NCBI GenBank assembly: GCA_000611775.1
Contig: KK106985.1
Location: 2,258,758-2,322,757 of the forward strand
From: Umbilicaria muhlenbergii
Taxonomy: Eukaryota; Ascomycota; Lecanoromycetes; Umbilicariales; Umbilicariaceae
Length of the DNA: 64,000 nt
Direction: 5' to 3'
A program made the position numbers and the translations under genes. Below the pieces are notes generated by a model that was not told the DNA's origin, made no database searches, and saw only the letters and a program-made list of their open reading frames with translations. Below are positions 62,048 to 64,000 of the stretch, piece by piece (position 1 is the stretch's first letter; each line of letters begins with the position of its first letter).

Positions 62048-62274
62048 TGTCATGAGTTAATGACAATTTAAAACTCATGTAGAGTATGTGCTCTGCAAGT
62101 GACTTAACAGTGTTAATGAGTCACTTGAAAACTTTACACTGCTCAATCCCTCTTCATTCCTTAATTATTAATTTTATATAATTAGGATCATATAACCTTT
62201 ATACATTTATATCTTATACTGTCACATACCCTGACTATACTTCCCTTTTTAATAAGGGATGTTATAATCTCACA
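62048..62274 (+). repeat. 3' LTR of B-plus
   Basis: 227 bp, direct repeat of 36044-36270, TGTCATGAGTTAATGACA ... GTTATAATCTCACA. Confidence 0.9.
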
Positions 62275-62880
62275 GAAAAAAAGATAAGTATAATGTTTTC
62301 TTGTTGTAACTCTCCTTTGACTTATGAATTACATGTTGAATACCTTGTACTGAATCTTCACAATAAGGTCAGGCTGTTTCACTTTCTTTTAATAATAATT
62401 CATTGAGACTGAAGAGGAGAGAATGATGTATTTTTAAATTTTTTTTTATTATTTTCTGTTTTCAGAAGATTTAACAGCAGTGCTGTTATGCAAGAATAAT
62501 TCTTTATGAATTTTCAAAAGAAGTTCATAAAGTTTAAAAAAACTTACAGTTCATGAATATTTTCTGAAGGTAATTATTCTTCAACAGCATGAATTCTTTT
62601 TGAACTTATATGTATGCTTTCAGTATTGATCTTAAACTTTAGGAAGTTTATTTTTATTGCATTAAATAAGCATTTGCTGATCTTAAGATGAAGATCATGA
62701 CATTATAATGTAATTAATACTTATCATACATGCTCCTCATATTCAGATTTATCTTTGCTGAAGATCAAGATATTATCTAAATAAATCATGCAAATTATAT
62801 TAAGAAACTCATTAAAAATCTTATTAATGAAGGCCTGAAACATAGCAGGAGCATTTATGAGATTAAAAAACATAATAAGA
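62275..62880 (-). pseudogene. Element F reverse transcriptase relic
   Basis: This continues F on the far side of B-plus. Minus-strand reading gives INAPAMFQAFINKIFNEFLN and the catalytic loop YLDNILIFSKDKSEYEEHV (Tyr-Leu-Asp-Asn codons at 62772-62783), second Asp changed to Asn. Sequence nearer the F gag is cut off at 62880 by the LINE. Confidence 0.8.
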
Positions 62881-64000
62881 TATTTTTTATTTTTTTATTT
62901 CTTCATTAAGTGTATGCAGTTTAAGACTATGACACTGTGTAGTCTACATATGTGAGGTATTTATTACCTCAAGTCAGCTTGTTTTGTCAATTTCTTTTGT
63001 GACTGTTATTGATGTCAGAATTACACATTTTTAAATATTTCTTTCAATATCTCCTCACTCTACTTCCTGATTTCTGTCCTCAACCCCCCCTAAAAGTCAC
63101 TTCCGTGTAGTTATTTTTGTGTGTTTTAAAAATACTAAAGTATTTTTAATTCCTTCCTTTGTACAAAGTAGTGACTGTAATGTTAATTGTGTGAATTCTG
63201 CTTTTTACATTTCCTGTTTCAGCTCCTGCTGAGTAAATGCTCTGATGACTGTTTTACCTTACACTGAAAACATTGATTGTTTTCATATGTAGGTAATCTG
63301 TAAAGATATAATTTAAAATAGCTGTGTTTTAGTTTTAATTGCATAAATGTTGTAAAGGTTAACCTTTCAAATTTGTATAATTTTTTTGACTTTATAACTA
63401 AGTCAGGCCTTGTAGCATATGTCTTGTATTATTAACCTTGATTTGCATTTTGTCATTTTATTAATCATTCCTCTTTGGCAACTTCCTCAATATCTTTTTT
63501 GATATAAGATAAAGAAATATGCCTTGAGTCTGCATTAATAACTGCATTTTCTGAGTTTAAAGCTTCTTGTTTGACTGCTTTATCTGCTAATTCATTCCCT
63601 GGTATTTGACTGTGGTTAGGAATTCAATGTATATGAATTAACTTTTGACTTTGCTGTAATTCCTGCAGGTTTGACTGAATTTGTTGTAAAACTTCTGTAT
63701 TTGCAGATTATTGTAATTTTTGTATTGCAGTTTGACTATCTGTAAATATTCAGATGTTTTTTCCTAAAAACTGTCTTTATATTGCTTGTTTTGTAGCCTG
63801 CATTATAGTATAAAGCTCTGCATCTAGTACTTTCATGTATTGACCTAGAAAGTAGCTTTTTGTACTTATATAATTATTTTTTATATAGTAAATTCTAGCT
63901 CCTACATGGTCTTTTGTACTTTGTGTTGTCTTTACACTGATTTTTGACTCATCAGTGTAAAAGACTGATGTTTTGCATGCAATCAATTGCTTTACTTGAG
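62881..64000 (-). mobile_element. LINE, 3' part, second copy, reverse orientation
   Basis: Reverse complement of 1-1495 in content. The A-rich tail (as T-rich, about 62881-62903) marks the 3' end, which sits in the RT of element F. RNase H is open at 63777-63986 (VFYTDESKISVKTTQSTKDH, LDAELYTIMQATKQAI). The cysteine region and 3' UTR with hairpin follow. This copy is less decayed than the left one; for example Gln is kept where the left copy has TAA. The element leaves the window at 64000. Confidence 0.85.
62953..62971 (-). other. Conserved hairpin in LINE 3' UTR, second copy
   Basis: TGAGGTA, TTTAT, TACCTCA on the plus strand, i.e. the same stem and loop as 1406-1424 on the LINE strand. No mismatch despite decay around it. 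Confidence 0.6.

Larger units (their letters stand above)
36044..62274 (+). mobile_element. LTR retrotransposon B-plus (Ty3/Gypsy), nested in F
   Basis: LTRs of 227 bp at 36044-36270 and 62048-62274. Body pieces are 36271-36322 and 57040-62047, because D entered just after the 5' LTR. Net length is about 5.5 kb. It is the same family as B-minus (6.8 kb) but lacks about 1.3 kb between integrase and the 3' UTR. The junction is near 61445: the pol-strand text jumps from the integrase region into the antisense Cys-cluster ORF. Purine tract AGAGGGGAGGCAAT precedes the 3' LTR. Confidence 0.9.

Noticed and set aside
12563-62880. Reading the block with TGA as Trp, as if it were mitochondrial or another genetic code, makes long proteins.
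   Set aside because: TGA also stands at Arg sites, catalytic Asp became Asn, TAA/TAG stops and deletions occur, and the adjacent host genes use TGG. C-to-T decay explains all of this.

Overview
The window looks like nuclear DNA of a filamentous ascomycete (Pezizomycotina). The evidence is short introns (51-69 bp) with CTGAC/CTAAC branch sites, an NLR-type gene built as alpha/beta-hydrolase + NB-ARC + TPR, a CYP52-like P450, a Tad-like LINE, chromodomain Ty3/Gypsy elements, and heavy C-to-T / G-to-A decay of repeats of the RIP (repeat-induced point mutation) kind. No species can be named from the sequence alone.

Layout. (1) 1-1495: 3' end of a decayed LINE, + strand. (2) About 1.5-12.05 kb: a normal-composition gene island. 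It holds a one-intron NLR gene on the minus strand (1663-5140), a six-exon cytochrome P450 pseudogene on the plus strand (6049-7869), a Mutator-like foldback element with 9-bp target duplications (8370-8936), and a four-exon stand-alone alpha/beta hydrolase related to the N-terminus of the NLR (9833-10918). (3) About 12.05-62.9 kb: a gene-free, AT-rich block made almost wholly of nested LTR retrotransposons. I call these A-G, names local to this report. (4) 62881-64000: a second copy of the LINE in opposite orientation.

The retrotransposon block can be resolved by LTR pairs and 5-bp target duplications. On the left, element A (12563-25999) lies 6 bp inside the 5' LTR of an older element G. 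A itself holds a reverse-oriented element C (17165-23311) and a GC-rich hAT-like element (about 15112-16005). On the right there is a five-level nest. Old element F is split by B-plus (36044-62274), which is split by D (36323-57039), which is split by E (42278-54921), which is split by B-minus (43940-50773). B-plus and B-minus are the same family in opposite orientation.

Two things stand out. First, three different Gypsy families (A, B and F) carry, between pol and the 3' LTR, an ORF on the strand opposite to pol that encodes a six-cysteine cluster close to the fungal Zn(II)2Cys6 spacing. In A a charged helical segment follows the cluster, and in B an acidic tail. The ORFs are broken only by mutation-type stops. 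Where one B copy has Tyr, its sister copy keeps Cys. Second, most of the block has lost CpG and much CpC/CpT but kept CpA/TpG, opposite to textbook RIP, while element G and the decayed foldback copy show the usual TpA-rich outcome.

The gene island reads as an accessory locus for non-self recognition or defence, with two related hydrolase domains. One is fused to NB-ARC/TPR and has Glu where the nucleophile serine is expected. The other is free-standing with the serine present. The locus borders directly on repeat-rich DNA, and the neighbouring P450 has been killed by three CAR-to-TAR stops.
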